Source: Planctomycetota bacterium (GTDB lineage: Bacteria > Planctomycetota > Phycisphaerae > UBA1845). Taken from it: 64,000 bases of DNA. The notes beneath the pieces were generated by a model. The model was not told where the DNA came from. It made no database searches and saw only the letters and a program-made list of their open reading frames with translations. The stretch's first letter is position 1; each line of letters opens with the position of its first letter. A program made the translations under genes and the position numbers. Positions 1 to 8,144 of this stretch are shown in pieces. The stretch spans positions 148,368 to 212,367 of the forward strand of contig JACQXM010000062.1 in the NCBI GenBank assembly GCA_016208685.1, in the 5' to 3' direction.

Positions 1-2
1 TC

Positions 3-332
3 CGCTATCTGAGCCTGCGGCAGCTTGATCGGCTGCTGAAGTCCGGATCGCCGGACCGCTGGGAGATCCTCCAGACCAAGCACGCGCGGATCGCGGCGCC
101 GCTGGTGAGCATGGTGCTGCTGTTGCTGGGTCTGCCGTTCTTCCTGGATCGCGCCCCGGCAAGCGTCCTCAGCGACGCCGGCGGCTGCACCCTGGCCTGC
201 GGGCTGTGCTACGTGGCCACCTTCGTGGCCCAGAGCATCCGCCCGGAGTCCCAATCGGCGCTCCCGGCGTGGATTCCCATCTTCATCTTCGCCACTGTGG
301 CCATGGTGCTCATCGACCGCATCCGCACCTGA
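3..332 (+). CDS. LptF/LptG-family permease, C-terminal fragment
   Basis: The frame is already open at the window edge and ends at TGA 330-332, so only the last 109 residues are present. They read as the C-terminal membrane part of a YjgP/YjgQ (LptF/LptG) permease: a basic K-H-A-R-I-A-A-P-L segment, a hydrophobic stretch with the family-typical L-L-G-L-P-F, then two more membrane segments (about residues 50-70 and 85-105). In Gram-negative cells LptF and LptG form the inner-membrane part of the LptB2FG exporter that lifts lipopolysaccharide toward the outer membrane. LptF cannot be told from LptG with so little sequence. The gene converges on the ParA-like gene, 110 bp away. The family call rests on the motif pattern only. 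Confidence 0.7.
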   Translation, partial: RYLSLRQLDRLLKSGSPDRWEILQTKHARIAAPLVSMVLLLLGLPFFLDRAPASVLSDAGGCTLACGLCYVATFVAQSIRPESQSALPAWIPIFIFATVAMVLIDRIRT

Positions 333-442
333 CCGTTTGCCGGTCGGATGTTGGACGGCGGGGACTCGCGCCGCGCTACGCCGGGCGGCCCGCTCCGCGC
401 TCGCCTCGCAAGATACGGCCCGCCGGGTCTTGTGAGGTGCCG

Positions 443-1918
443 TTACTGCGTGATCTCGGCGACGGAGTTCAGCTCGCCGTACTCGTTGGTTTCGCGGTTG
501 GGGTTGAAGACGTCGTGCGACCAGCGACCGTCGACGACCAGCCGGTAGCGGTATCGCCCCTTGGGCAGCCGCAGGCGAGTCTCGAAGTCGCCATTGTCCA
601 CGCGCCGCATGGGTGTGGCACTGGGCATCCAGTCGTTGAAGTCGCCGGCAAGCTGTACTTCGCTGGCCTCGGCCTGTCGGGTGCGGAAGACGACCACGTC
701 GCCCTCCTGGCGCACGCCGTAGACCGCCTCGATCTTGCGTTCGATCGCTTCGTGGTAGGCGGGTCCCACAGGCGCGGCGAACTCCGCCGGCGTTGGTGAG
801 GGCGGTGTGCGGACGGTGCTGGCGACCGGTGCGACCGCCGGGCGGGAGGGCGCGGCGGCGGGAACGGCGACTGAAGCGGCCACCGGGGCGCTGACGGCAG
901 ACCGATCCGCCGCAGCCCAGGGCGCGGACCTTCGCATCATCATCTCGTCGTCCATGGCGTGCATGGGAGCGGGTGTATCCAGGGGAGGCGACAGGTACGC
1001 GGGGACCGCGGACGCGGGGGCGGCACCCGCCACGCCGGCGGCCAGCGGAGCGCGCTGGTCGATGAGGGTGGCCGTCGTCGCCAGCAGCCGCTCGGCATCC
1101 GCCGCGAGTTGTTCCACGCGGTTGAGAATCTCCGCCGTGGGCATGGCCTGCGGCGCCGCGGCGAGCACTTCGTGGGCCAGCCGCTGGAAGTCCTTGGCGC
1201 CCATGCTGGTGGGGGCGAACTCGGTGATCGGCTGCCCGAAGCTGGCGCCCTCCTTGAGCTTGGTGTTGAAGTTCACGATGGTGTCGTAGACCACGCCCTT
1301 GAAGCGGTTGCGCAGCTCCGCGAGGATCTCCCGGGCGAGCTTGGTGCGCACGTCGTACTGGTTGGGAAGCACGCGAACCGCCGGCTGAATGTCGTGCCGG
1401 CGGCAAAGCTGCTCTATGGTGGCGAGCTGCTGCGTCAGCCCGTGGAGGGAGAAGAAGCCTGTGTCCACGGGGATGATGATCTCATCGGCGGCGACCAGCC
1501 CATTGCGCATCAGGGCGCCGAAGTGCGGGGGGCAGTCCACGACGGCGAAGTCGTAGCGGTTGCCGTTAGCGCGGAGCACGTCGCGCAGCAGCGTATCGGC
1601 GTCGTCGCGCGTCCCCAGGGCCGGCTCCAGCATGGCGAGGTTGGAGCGCGAAGGGGCCAGGTCCAGGTTGGGCGCGATCTGCCAGGCGACGCGTGAGAGC
1701 TCCAGCGGTTCTCCCTCGATCCGCGTCAGCAGGCACTCATAAATGGACAGATCGATCTGCTCCTCGGGAACGGACATGCCCAGGCCGCAGTGGCCCTGGG
1801 GGTCGAGGTCCACGAGCAGGACACGACGGTTCTCGCGCGCCAGGGTGGCGGCGAGATTGATGGCGACGGTGGTCTTCCCACACCCGCCCTTGCGGTTGGC
1901 AACGGTAATGACGCGCAC
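443..1918 (-). CDS. ParA/MinD-like ATPase fused to a C-terminal CBM48-like domain
   Basis: A 491-residue protein. Residues 1 to about 255 are a ParA/Soj-type ATPase with a deviant Walker A (KGGCGKTT, residues 10-17), an A' motif DLDPQGHCGLG and a Walker B-like VVDCPPHFG. About 100 residues of Ala/Pro-rich linker follow. The last ~85 residues read as an early-set/CBM48 glycogen-binding-like fold (AGDFNDW, then RLPKGRYRYRLVVDGRW). ParA proteins dimerise on ATP and position chromosomes, plasmids or protein cargo on the nucleoid or membrane. CBM48 domains usually bind alpha-glucans, so an attractive but unproven reading is positioning of a glycogen-related cargo. The open frame extends 64 codons upstream, but GTG 1918 lies directly before the conserved core and has GAGGG just upstream. 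No parB lies beside it, so a chromosome-segregation role is not supported. Confidence 0.82.
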   Translation of the reverse strand: MRVITVANRKGGCGKTTVAINLAATLARENRRVLLVDLDPQGHCGLGMSVPEEQIDLSIYECLLTRIEGEPLELSRVAWQIAPNLDLAPSRSNLAMLEPALGTRDDADTLLRDVLRANGNRYDFAVVDCPPHFGALMRNGLVAADEIIIPVDTGFFSLHGLTQQLATIEQLCRRHDIQPAVRVLPNQYDVRTKLAREILAELRNRFKGVVYDTIVNFNTKLKEGASFGQPITEFAPTSMGAKDFQRLAHEVLAAAPQAMPTAEILNRVEQLAADAERLLATTATLIDQRAPLAAGVAGAAPASAVPAYLSPPLDTPAPMHAMDDEMMMRRSAPWAAADRSAVSAPVAASVAVPAAAPSRPAVAPVASTVRTPPSPTPAEFAAPVGPAYHEAIERKIEAVYGVRQEGDVVVFRTRQAEASEVQLAGDFNDWMPSATPMRRVDNGDFETRLRLPKGRYRYRLVVDGRWSHDVFNPNRETNEYGELNSVAEITQ

Positions 1919-2262
1919 GGAAGAGCCCTCACGTGGATTATGAGGGAGGCGATGAAACCCACCCGTGTCGACGAGCCGCCTCCTGCCGCTCTTCGAACGG
2001 AAAGACAGGGCCGCACTCCGCGCCCGCGGTGATCCCTCGCCGCCGACGGGAGGCAGGGCCGCCGGTCCCGCGCCGCGCTGGGCAGGCGCTGACCGCCGAC
2101 GATGTCCCAACCGGCGCTATCGGCTGCCAGCACTGAAAAACTTGAGTCGGGCCGGCACGGAGCCGCATGCTCGGACCGATGCCAGTATTAGCCCGCGAGG
2201 TGCCCGGCATGGCAATGCTGAGATCCGACGGGCAAGGGGGGCAAGCCAACCAACTCCGTCGC
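1919..2262. other. Gene-free interval between ParA-like gene and DMT permease
   Basis: 344 bp between two minus-strand genes. It holds the ribosome-binding site of the ParA-like gene (GAGGG) at the left edge. I see no tRNA, no convincing promoter and no strong terminator hairpin. The open frames here lack family-like sequence and look like chance frames in GC-rich DNA. Confidence 0.5.
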
Positions 2263-3204
2263 TCACGCGCCGGGCTTCCGGGCCTCCGGCTCCCGTTGCC
2301 GCCGCGTCAGCAGCATAAGCCCCGCACCGCCCATGGCCGCCGCTCCACTGAGCCACTGCGCCGTCGTCAACCGCTCGCCAAACCAGAAGTAGGAGCCGAT
2401 GCTGCTGAGGAAGGGCTGGAGGAGGATCACCCCCGCGCATATCGCCACCCCCAGGCGCGCCAGCGCCGCGTAGTACAGCACGTGCGTGATGGCGATGCCC
2501 ACCAGGGCCGAGCCCACCAGGACGCCGAGCTGTGCCGCGGAGAGCGTCCACACCAGGGCGCCGTGCTGTTCCGCCAAGGCCAGCATCATGACATTGAGCC
2601 CCAGGGCGGTGTAGCCGCTGATCGCCGCGAAGGCGGTCACCGGGTGGACGTCGTGCATGAAATGCCGGACCGAAAGCGCATACCCGCCGTAGAACACGCC
2701 CGCAACGATCGCCAGGGCGATGCCGAAGGCCCGGGCGCCGCGCGGCGGTTCGGCGCCTAGCAGGCACAGCCCCGCCAAACCGCCCAGGACGATGATCACG
2801 CCGCCCCAATACCGCGCCGATCGCAGTATGGGCCGCTCTGCGGGGAACAGGAGGTAAGTCCCCACGGCCACGAAGATGATTTGCAGTCGCAACATGAAGG
2901 TCAGCAGACCGGGGTTGATGTAGTACGGCGCCCAGGCGAAGCAACACTGCGCGAAGATGTTCACCGCGGCCGGCACCACCGCCGCCCGCCACAGGTGCCG
3001 CGGCAGCGTCCCGCGCCGGGCCCCGACGAGCAGCGCCGGCGCCCACAGCAGCGCCGAGATGCCGTAACGCCAGCCGTTGGCCGTCCAGCCGTCGATGTAC
3101 GCGGTGAGGTATTTGAGAAACAGCGGCACACTCGCCCAGCCGACCAGCGTGATGATGATAAACGCCACGCCGCCGGCCCGGTCCCCCTCCGCTGGTCGTT
3201 GCAT
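2263..3204 (-). CDS. EamA/DMT-superfamily permease
   Basis: A 313-residue integral membrane protein with about ten hydrophobic segments in two similar halves, the layout of EamA (drug/metabolite transporter) permeases. The first segment (about residues 12-32) includes W-A-S-V-P-L-F; the second half ends with G-V-I-L-L-Q-P-F-L and a W-F-G-E-R-L turn typical of EamA repeats. The tail is short and basic. Family members move small metabolites across the inner membrane; the substrate cannot be read from sequence. The open frame continues 140 codons upstream of ATG 3204, but that part is Arg/Pro/Ala-rich with no membrane segments and is probably not translated. No partner gene lies nearby. Confidence 0.82.
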   Translation of the reverse strand: MQRPAEGDRAGGVAFIIITLVGWASVPLFLKYLTAYIDGWTANGWRYGISALLWAPALLVGARRGTLPRHLWRAAVVPAAVNIFAQCCFAWAPYYINPGLLTFMLRLQIIFVAVGTYLLFPAERPILRSARYWGGVIIVLGGLAGLCLLGAEPPRGARAFGIALAIVAGVFYGGYALSVRHFMHDVHPVTAFAAISGYTALGLNVMMLALAEQHGALVWTLSAAQLGVLVGSALVGIAITHVLYYAALARLGVAICAGVILLQPFLSSIGSYFWFGERLTTAQWLSGAAAMGGAGLMLLTRRQREPEARKPGA

Positions 3205-3562
3205 GGCGAGCGATTCTATCCGCAGCCGCAGCGGCCGCGGAGAGCGCGGCCGAGTGGACACGGGTGCGAGGTCCGCGCTGAAGGGTCGGCCGTACCGCCC
3301 GCGCCCGGAGCCGCGCAAGAGGCGCGCCCTGCCCGCGGGCGGCGGTCTACTCCGTGCCGACGACCGTTGCAGCCGCCTCCGGCGAGGCGGCGGGTAGATA
3401 GGTTCGGTACTCTCCCCTGGGGCCGACGATGCGGACCCGGGGGCCACGCGCGACCGGGGCTGCGCTCCGTTATCTCGGGGCTCCGCTCCGCCGGCCCGCT
3501 CGAGTGCGGAGCCACTGACTCTCATAGCCGCTGGTACATAAATCGGGGGCAGGTCGCACGGG
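3205..3562. other. Gene-free interval with a hairpin and the left arm of an inverted repeat
   Basis: 358 bp between two minus-strand genes. It contains a perfect 8-bp hairpin at 3372-3391 (GCCGCCTC, loop CGGC, GAGGCGGC) without a T-run. At about 3513-3557 it carries a ~36-bp segment whose reverse complement recurs at about 4781-4818, on the far side of the orphan gene. No coding sequence is supported here. Confidence 0.55.
3513..3557 (-). repeat. Inverted repeat, left arm (partner at 4781-4825)
   Basis: Read on the minus strand, about 36 nt match the plus-strand segment at 4781-4818 with about 31 identities, including the uninterrupted core ATGTACCAGC. The two arms face each other across 1.3 kb containing the AT-richer orphan gene. 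They may be element ends or simply two copies of a dispersed genomic repeat. Confidence 0.55.
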
Positions 3563-4294
3563 TCACGCTTTGTGCGGATGCGGAACGAACCTCCGGGGCG
3601 CCGATCGGTCCTCCATTGTCGCACACCACGCCGCGGTAACGGTCTCCGGCGACACCGTTCCGCGTGCGCTCAATTCGTTCCGCAGGAATTTTATCAACGA
3701 CGCGGCCAGTGCCAAGTAGCGCGAGATTGTGTGCGGCGGAATCAGGATCCCCAACGTGTCAACACCCTCGTAGACGAGGCAATCGCCGGCGCCGAGGGTG
3801 TAGCCAAATGCTAACGAGCGATACGTCCGGTGCGTGAACTTTGACAAGGCACGATAGTCATCCCGCTTGGCACTTGCGGGGCCTTCTCCCTCGGTCGTCT
3901 TCACATACTTTCGGTAAACGGAATGCTCAACAACCTCGTCCTTGTACCAGCGCTCCAACGACTTCCGCGATTCTGTCGACTCGCTATGAAAGAATGCAGC
4001 AAGATCGAGGGTCTCGGTGACATCTCGGAACAGCCGCCCTGCCAAGCGATGTCTCTTATCTCGTAAGAGCTCCACGCAATCGCGAAGAGACTCGAGAGCG
4101 TCGACCTGCAACATCCAGATTGCCTTCTCGCCAGAAGTATCGTCCCGATGAAATCGGCGTGAAGAACCGCATAGGTGCCGGTGAAGTACGTCCAAAAACG
4201 CCGCCGCTTCTCGCAGAAACTGACATTGGGCGTCATACTCATAAGGATTGGCGTACGCCTCTTGGGGTGTGCGATCCCAGATGAAGCTAGGCAT
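3563..4294 (-). CDS. Orphan protein of atypical base composition
   Basis: A 243-residue soluble protein that I do not recognise. It is largely alpha-helical by eye, with charged segments (residues 60-130) and no signal peptide or membrane segment. A distant likeness to AbiV/DUF5677/HEPN-type helical proteins is possible but not demonstrable here; no R-x4-6-H HEPN motif is clear. Start ATG 4294 is preceded by a purine-rich GAAGAGG site. Its base composition is visibly lower in G+C (near half) than the flanking genes, and codon use is less biased to G/C in third positions. With the inverted repeats on both sides, this suggests horizontal acquisition. It has no operon partner. Confidence 0.65.
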   Translation of the reverse strand: MPSFIWDRTPQEAYANPYEYDAQCQFLREAAAFLDVLHRHLCGSSRRFHRDDTSGEKAIWMLQVDALESLRDCVELLRDKRHRLAGRLFRDVTETLDLAAFFHSESTESRKSLERWYKDEVVEHSVYRKYVKTTEGEGPASAKRDDYRALSKFTHRTYRSLAFGYTLGAGDCLVYEGVDTLGILIPPHTISRYLALAASLIKFLRNELSARGTVSPETVTAAWCATMEDRSAPRRFVPHPHKA

Positions 4295-4947
4295 GCCTAC
4301 CTCTTCTCAACCTGATCCCAAGATCCCCGCGCCCGATCTCGCCCTTTACGACCGAACCCTGTCGCGACGCGCCACCTTGTGGGTGTTCCTGGCGGGTTGA
4401 CGCCACTGGCCCCGATTCCGATCCCACGCGGGCTCAGCCACCTGGGTCAGTCGCGAAAGCCGCCGCACACGAATCCATTGCCGCCCCACAGGACCATCTC
4501 GTGACGTCCCCGTAGTATGAATACCGCTTCATCAGGCCGGCCCAACCACCCGGTCCACGCGGTTCGCTTCCCGTGCGGCGCTGGACCCGTCTTTCCCTTC
4601 GCGGATCGCCCCTGGGCGTCCGCCCTTCAAAGCAGCTCGCGCTCGGGCCGTGGACCCTTGACAACCGGGCGGGAATCGCGCCCCCGTGCCATAAGGCCCG
4701 ACATTGGATGGATTCGCGTGGCGCGCGTCAAGCGCGGAATTGTTTCTGCCGCGCGCACCGCCGCCGTTGCAGTGCTGGACTGACCTGCCCGCGATTCATG
4801 TACCAGCCGCGATGAGAGCCGACGGTGCTTCGCCGTGCCGGGCGCGTGAATTGCCAACGCCGAGCCACGCTCGCTACTGCGCATGCGCTTGCACGCGGCC
4901 TAGCGCATTGGCGGCCGGCGGGGCCGGCCGTACGCTATCCCGCCATT
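4295..4947. other. Divergent intergenic region, 650 bp
   Basis: This separates the minus-strand orphan gene from the plus-strand dGTPase gene, so promoters for both should lie here, but I cannot point to a convincing -35/-10 pair. It contains the right arm of the inverted repeat at 4781-4825. Open frames reading through it have no family-like sequence. Confidence 0.5.
4781..4825 (+). repeat. Inverted repeat, right arm (partner at 3513-3557)
   Basis: Plus-strand copy of the segment described at 3513-3557; similarity fades beyond about 4820. The distance from left to right outer ends is about 1.3 kb. No target-site duplication could be fixed by eye. Confidence 0.55.
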
Positions 4948-6288
4948 ATGGCCAATGGCAACGAGGCTATGCTTGCACGGTACGCCGTCCGGGCGGCCGA
5001 CTGCGGCGGGCGAACGCACGGCGAGCCGGCCGACCCCCTTCGCGGGCCCTTCGAGATCGATCGCCATCGCGTCATCAACTGCACCGCCTTCCGCCGCCTG
5101 GAACACAAGACTCAGGTCTTCGCTCCCGCTCACCACGACCATTTCCGAACCCGCCTGACCCACACGCTGGAAGTGGCGAATATCGCCCGCTGCCTGGCCG
5201 CTGGTCTCGGAGCCAACGAGGCGCTGGCCGAGGCAATCGCCCTTGCCCACGACCTGGGCCATCCGCCCTTCGGGCACGCCGGCGAGGCCGCACTCGACCA
5301 AGCGCTCGCCGGTCACGGCGGGTTCAACCACAACGCCCATTCCCTGCGGGTCGTGGAGTACCTGGAACATCCCTACCCCGCGTTTCGCGGGCTTAACCTG
5401 ACGGCCGCCGTCCGCGCCGGGCTGGCGAGTCACGTCACCCTGTACGACAGGCCGGAGCGAGCCGCGGGCGCCAGCCCGCACGGCCGGGAGGCAGACGCGC
5501 GCGGGTCGGGCGGATCGTCCGGTGAATCGGCTCCCCCACCGCTGAAGCGGTGGGCCACCCAACCGGGCGAATCGGCTCCCACCCCGTCGGAGCGAGCCGC
5601 GGGCTGTAGCCCGCGCGGCCCGGAGGCGGACGCGCGCGGGTCTGGCGAGCCGTCATGTGAATCGGCTCCCCCACCGCTGAAGCGGTGGGCCACCCAACCG
5701 GCTTCCGGCTCGCCGACCATCGAGGCGCAGATCGCGTCGCTGGCGGACCGGATCGCTTACGACTGCCACGATCTCGAGGACGCCTTGGGGGCCGGGCTGA
5801 TCGACGCGGCCGCCCTGACCGGCGTGGCTCTGTGGGGCGAGGCGTATGAACCGATTGCGGCTCAGCATCGGGATAAATCAGTATTCGCCGTCCGTCGCCC
5901 GGTGCTGGATGCCATGCTGGATCGAGTGCTTGGCGACGTGGTGGCCGAGTCGTGCCGTCGGCTTCAGGGCGTGGGGGGTCTGAGCGATGTGCTCGCGGCC
6001 GGCGCTCCGCTTGTGGTCGCGTCACCGGAGATCGAGGAGGGGCTTCGGGAGTTGGAGCGATTTCTTCTGGAGCGGGTGTATCGACATCCCGATATTGCCG
6101 CGATGGACGCTCGCGGGCGGGAGATGGTCCTCGCGCTGTTCGAGGCCTACCGCTCCGACCCAGGCAGACTGCCGCAGCGCTTCCGCGAGCGGATCGGGAG
6201 TCAGGATGTCGAGCGAGTGATCGGCGACTACATCGCGGGGATGACCGACCGTTTCTGCGGGGAGGAGTACCGGCGGTGGGTTCGTTGA
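4948..6288 (+). CDS. dgt: dGTPase-like HD-domain triphosphohydrolase with in-frame repeat insertion
   Basis: A 446-residue member of the dGTPase-like HD phosphohydrolases, which release triphosphate from dNTPs and so control nucleotide pools. The N-terminal R-R-L-x-x-K-T-Q-V-F and R-T-R-L-T-H-T-L-E-V signature leads to H72 and the H101-D102 pair of the HD metal site; L-A-D-R-I-A-Y gives the later Asp. ATG 4948 (MANGNEA) directly precedes the conserved region; longer upstream reading is Arg-rich and unlikely. Residues about 171-251 are foreign to the family: two 45-residue units encoded by a 135-bp tandem DNA repeat, each carrying two palindromes also found between genes elsewhere in the window. 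The insertion lies in a loop before L-A-D-R-I-A-Y, and the catalytic residues are intact, so the enzyme may still work. Confidence 0.9.
   Translation: MANGNEAMLARYAVRAADCGGRTHGEPADPLRGPFEIDRHRVINCTAFRRLEHKTQVFAPAHHDHFRTRLTHTLEVANIARCLAAGLGANEALAEAIALAHDLGHPPFGHAGEAALDQALAGHGGFNHNAHSLRVVEYLEHPYPAFRGLNLTAAVRAGLASHVTLYDRPERAAGASPHGREADARGSGGSSGESAPPPLKRWATQPGESAPTPSERAAGCSPRGPEADARGSGEPSCESAPPPLKRWATQPASGSPTIEAQIASLADRIAYDCHDLEDALGAGLIDAAALTGVALWGEAYEPIAAQHRDKSVFAVRRPVLDAMLDRVLGDVVAESCRRLQGVGGLSDVLAAGAPLVVASPEIEEGLRELERFLLERVYRHPDIAAMDARGREMVLALFEAYRSDPGRLPQRFRERIGSQDVERVIGDYIAGMTDRFCGEEYRRWVR
5452..5702 (+). repeat. 135-bp tandem repeat of palindromic elements inside dgt
   Basis: Two direct copies with period exactly 135 bp (45 codons). 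Each copy has a GCCGCGGGC-type hairpin (5461-5484; 5596-5619) followed by a CCCACCGC-TGAA-GCGGTGGG hairpin (5535-5554; 5670-5689). Both hairpin types recur in intergenic DNA (for example 7893-7916, 9274-9295, 28876-28895). Confidence 0.9.
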
Positions 6289-6387
6289 TTGCCCGCCGCG
6301 CGGAGGTCCGGCCGGTGGCTCAGACTTCGGGGTCGGTCGGCTGGCCGGCCCGGGCTCGCGACAGCTTCTCACAAGCAAACTCCGTTC

Positions 6388-6402
6388 CGAATCGGATTTT
6401 TT
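6388..6402 (+). terminator. Possible weak terminator after dgt
   Basis: A short CCGA-A-TCGG stem is followed directly by six T residues (about 6397-6402), about 100 bp past the dgt stop. The stem is only four pairs, so this is tentative. Confidence 0.3.
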
Positions 6403-6404
6403 CG

Positions 6405-6432
6405 TTGACTCCCCATATGTGGGGTGTATGGT
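6405..6432 (+). promoter_or_regulatory. Putative promoter with palindromic spacer upstream of kamA
   Basis: TTGACT (6405-6410) and TATGGT (6427-6432) are separated by 16 bp. The spacer begins with CCCCA-TATG-TGGGG, an inverted repeat placed where a repressor or twisting activator could act. It lies about 100 bp upstream of the aminomutase start and is the clearest sigma-70-like site ahead of that gene set. Confidence 0.5.
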
Positions 6433-6534
6433 TAGTGACGAACACTACGGGCCGAGGGTGCTACCGCGGCGTTGCGGTGGGGCTCGACGCGACTCCGGGC
6501 TGAGCCGGCTCGATCAGCCCGTCCTGCGAGTGGG

Positions 6535-7860
6535 ATGATGGACGAGACCAGTTGCGGTTCTGAACCGGACCCTGGCGGGCGAAGCGAACAGGCCCTCCAA
6601 CTGTTCGTATTGAACAACGAAACATCACTTCTCCCCGAACCCAAGAATCCACTAGCCCCGCGGGTCCGCCGTCTCCGCCCGCTGAGCGCGCGGAAGCCGC
6701 GTGACACGGCACGTGTGCCGCGGATGGATATCAGCCCGCAGGTGGCGCAGTTTCGCCGCCGCTTCTTCCCCGAGGCCACGGTCAGCGAGTGGAACGATTG
6801 GCGCTGGCAGCTTCGCAATCGCATTCGCACGGTGGAGCATCTGGAGCGCATCTTCACCCTCGCCGACGAGGAGCGTGAGGCCGTCCGCCGCATCGGCGGG
6901 CATCTTCCGGTGGGGATCACGCCGTACTATGCCGCGCTGTGTCACCGGGAGAATGAGCGCGATCCACTGCGCACCACGATGATTCCGGTCACGGATGAGC
7001 TTCGCGTTCACCCCGGTGAATTCGCCGACCCGCTGGCCGAGGACGACAGCAGCCCCGTGCCGGGGCTGGTGCATCGCTACCCCGATCGCGTGCTGTTTCT
7101 GGTGACCAACTTCTGCGCCACGTACTGCCGCTATTGCACTCGGGCGCGGCTGGTGGGGCAGACCGGCGAGTTCCATTTCAACTCCCAGCAGCACGAACGG
7201 GCGCTGGAGTACATCGCGGCGCACCCGGAGATTCGCGACGTGCTGCTCTCCGGCGGCGATCCACTGAGCATGGACGATCGCCGGTTGGAGTGGTTGCTCT
7301 CGCGGCTGCGCGACATCCCCCACGTGGAGTTCCTGCGCGTGGGCAGCAAGGTCCCGGTGGTCCTGCCGCAGCGCGTCACGCCGGAACTGGCGCGCCTGCT
7401 ACGCAAGTACATGGTGTGGCTGAGCGTGCACTTCATGCACCCGAATGAGCTGACCCGTGAGGTCAAGCAGGCGTGCGAGCGGCTGGCGGACGCGGGCGTT
7501 CCGCTGGGCAGCCAGACGGTGCTTCTGAAGGGCGTCAATGACGACGTGGACACCATGAAGCGGCTGATGCACGGCCTGCTCATGATGCGCGTCCGGCCGT
7601 ACTACCTGTATCAGTGCGACCCCATCCAGGGTTCGGCGCACGTGCGGACTTCCATCGAGAAGGGGATCGAGATCATCGAAGGCCTTCGCGGCCACACCAC
7701 GGGCTACGCCGTGCCGCACTTCGTGGTGGACGCGCCCGGCGGGGGCGGCAAGATTCCGCTGATTCCCGAGTACCTGCAGGGCCGCGACGGCAACGACGTG
7801 GTGTTCCGCAACTTCGAGGGTAAAACGTTCCGCTACTACGACGCGGTGGCCGCGGGCTAG
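6535..7860 (+). CDS. kamA: Lysine 2,3-aminomutase-like radical SAM enzyme
   Basis: A 441-residue KamA-family enzyme. These use a [4Fe-4S] cluster, SAM and PLP to convert L-lysine to L-beta-lysine. The cluster motif is C194-x3-C198-x2-C201 (CATYCRYC). The PLP lysine is K406 in D-A-P-G-G-G-G-K. Two aspartates that bind the lysine side-chain amine in the clostridial enzyme appear conserved: D362 in Y-Q-C-D and D399 in V-V-D-A-P. That favours lysine over glutamate as substrate, and the length fits a metabolic enzyme rather than the shorter EpmB. The start is uncertain: ATG 6535/6538 is chosen, ATG 6724 (MDISPQV) is possible, and the region before it is not conserved-looking. It leads a same-strand set with two ATP-grasp genes and a GNAT gene. 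Confidence 0.88.
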   Translation: MMDETSCGSEPDPGGRSEQALQLFVLNNETSLLPEPKNPLAPRVRRLRPLSARKPRDTARVPRMDISPQVAQFRRRFFPEATVSEWNDWRWQLRNRIRTVEHLERIFTLADEEREAVRRIGGHLPVGITPYYAALCHRENERDPLRTTMIPVTDELRVHPGEFADPLAEDDSSPVPGLVHRYPDRVLFLVTNFCATYCRYCTRARLVGQTGEFHFNSQQHERALEYIAAHPEIRDVLLSGGDPLSMDDRRLEWLLSRLRDIPHVEFLRVGSKVPVVLPQRVTPELARLLRKYMVWLSVHFMHPNELTREVKQACERLADAGVPLGSQTVLLKGVNDDVDTMKRLMHGLLMMRVRPYYLYQCDPIQGSAHVRTSIEKGIEIIEGLRGHTTGYAVPHFVVDAPGGGGKIPLIPEYLQGRDGNDVVFRNFEGKTFRYYDAVAAG

Positions 7861-8144
7861 TGTCGTGTCTCGTTGGCGGTTAGCCGTATCGAGCCGCGGG
7901 CTTGAGCCCGCGCGGCCCCACAATGGCCGAAAGTCCGCCACGGGAGTGATCCACCTACGGTTAGGTGATCGCGATACACTAAACGAGCGCGGGCCGGTGC
8001 GTGCGGGCGCTAGCGACTGCCCCATCGCCTGAGCCGTGGGCGAGTCGAGTCTGTTGCGGGGTGTAGAACCCTTCACTCAGAACTCCCAGTACCTCGCGCA
8101 GGGGACCGCGCGAAGCGTCGCCCGTGCGGTGGAGGAGACGAAGC
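7861..8144. other. Interval between kamA and first ATP-grasp gene
   Basis: 284 bp containing one palindromic repeat at 7893-7916 (arms GCCGC..GGGCT / AGCCC..GCGGC). The GGAGGAG ribosome-binding site of the next gene is at its right end. No terminator with a T-run is visible, so read-through from kamA is possible. Confidence 0.5.

Noticed and set aside
3205..3624. N-terminal extension of the DMT permease
   Set aside because: The frame is open but Arg/Pro-rich without membrane segments, and it overlaps the inverted-repeat arm and the end of the orphan gene.
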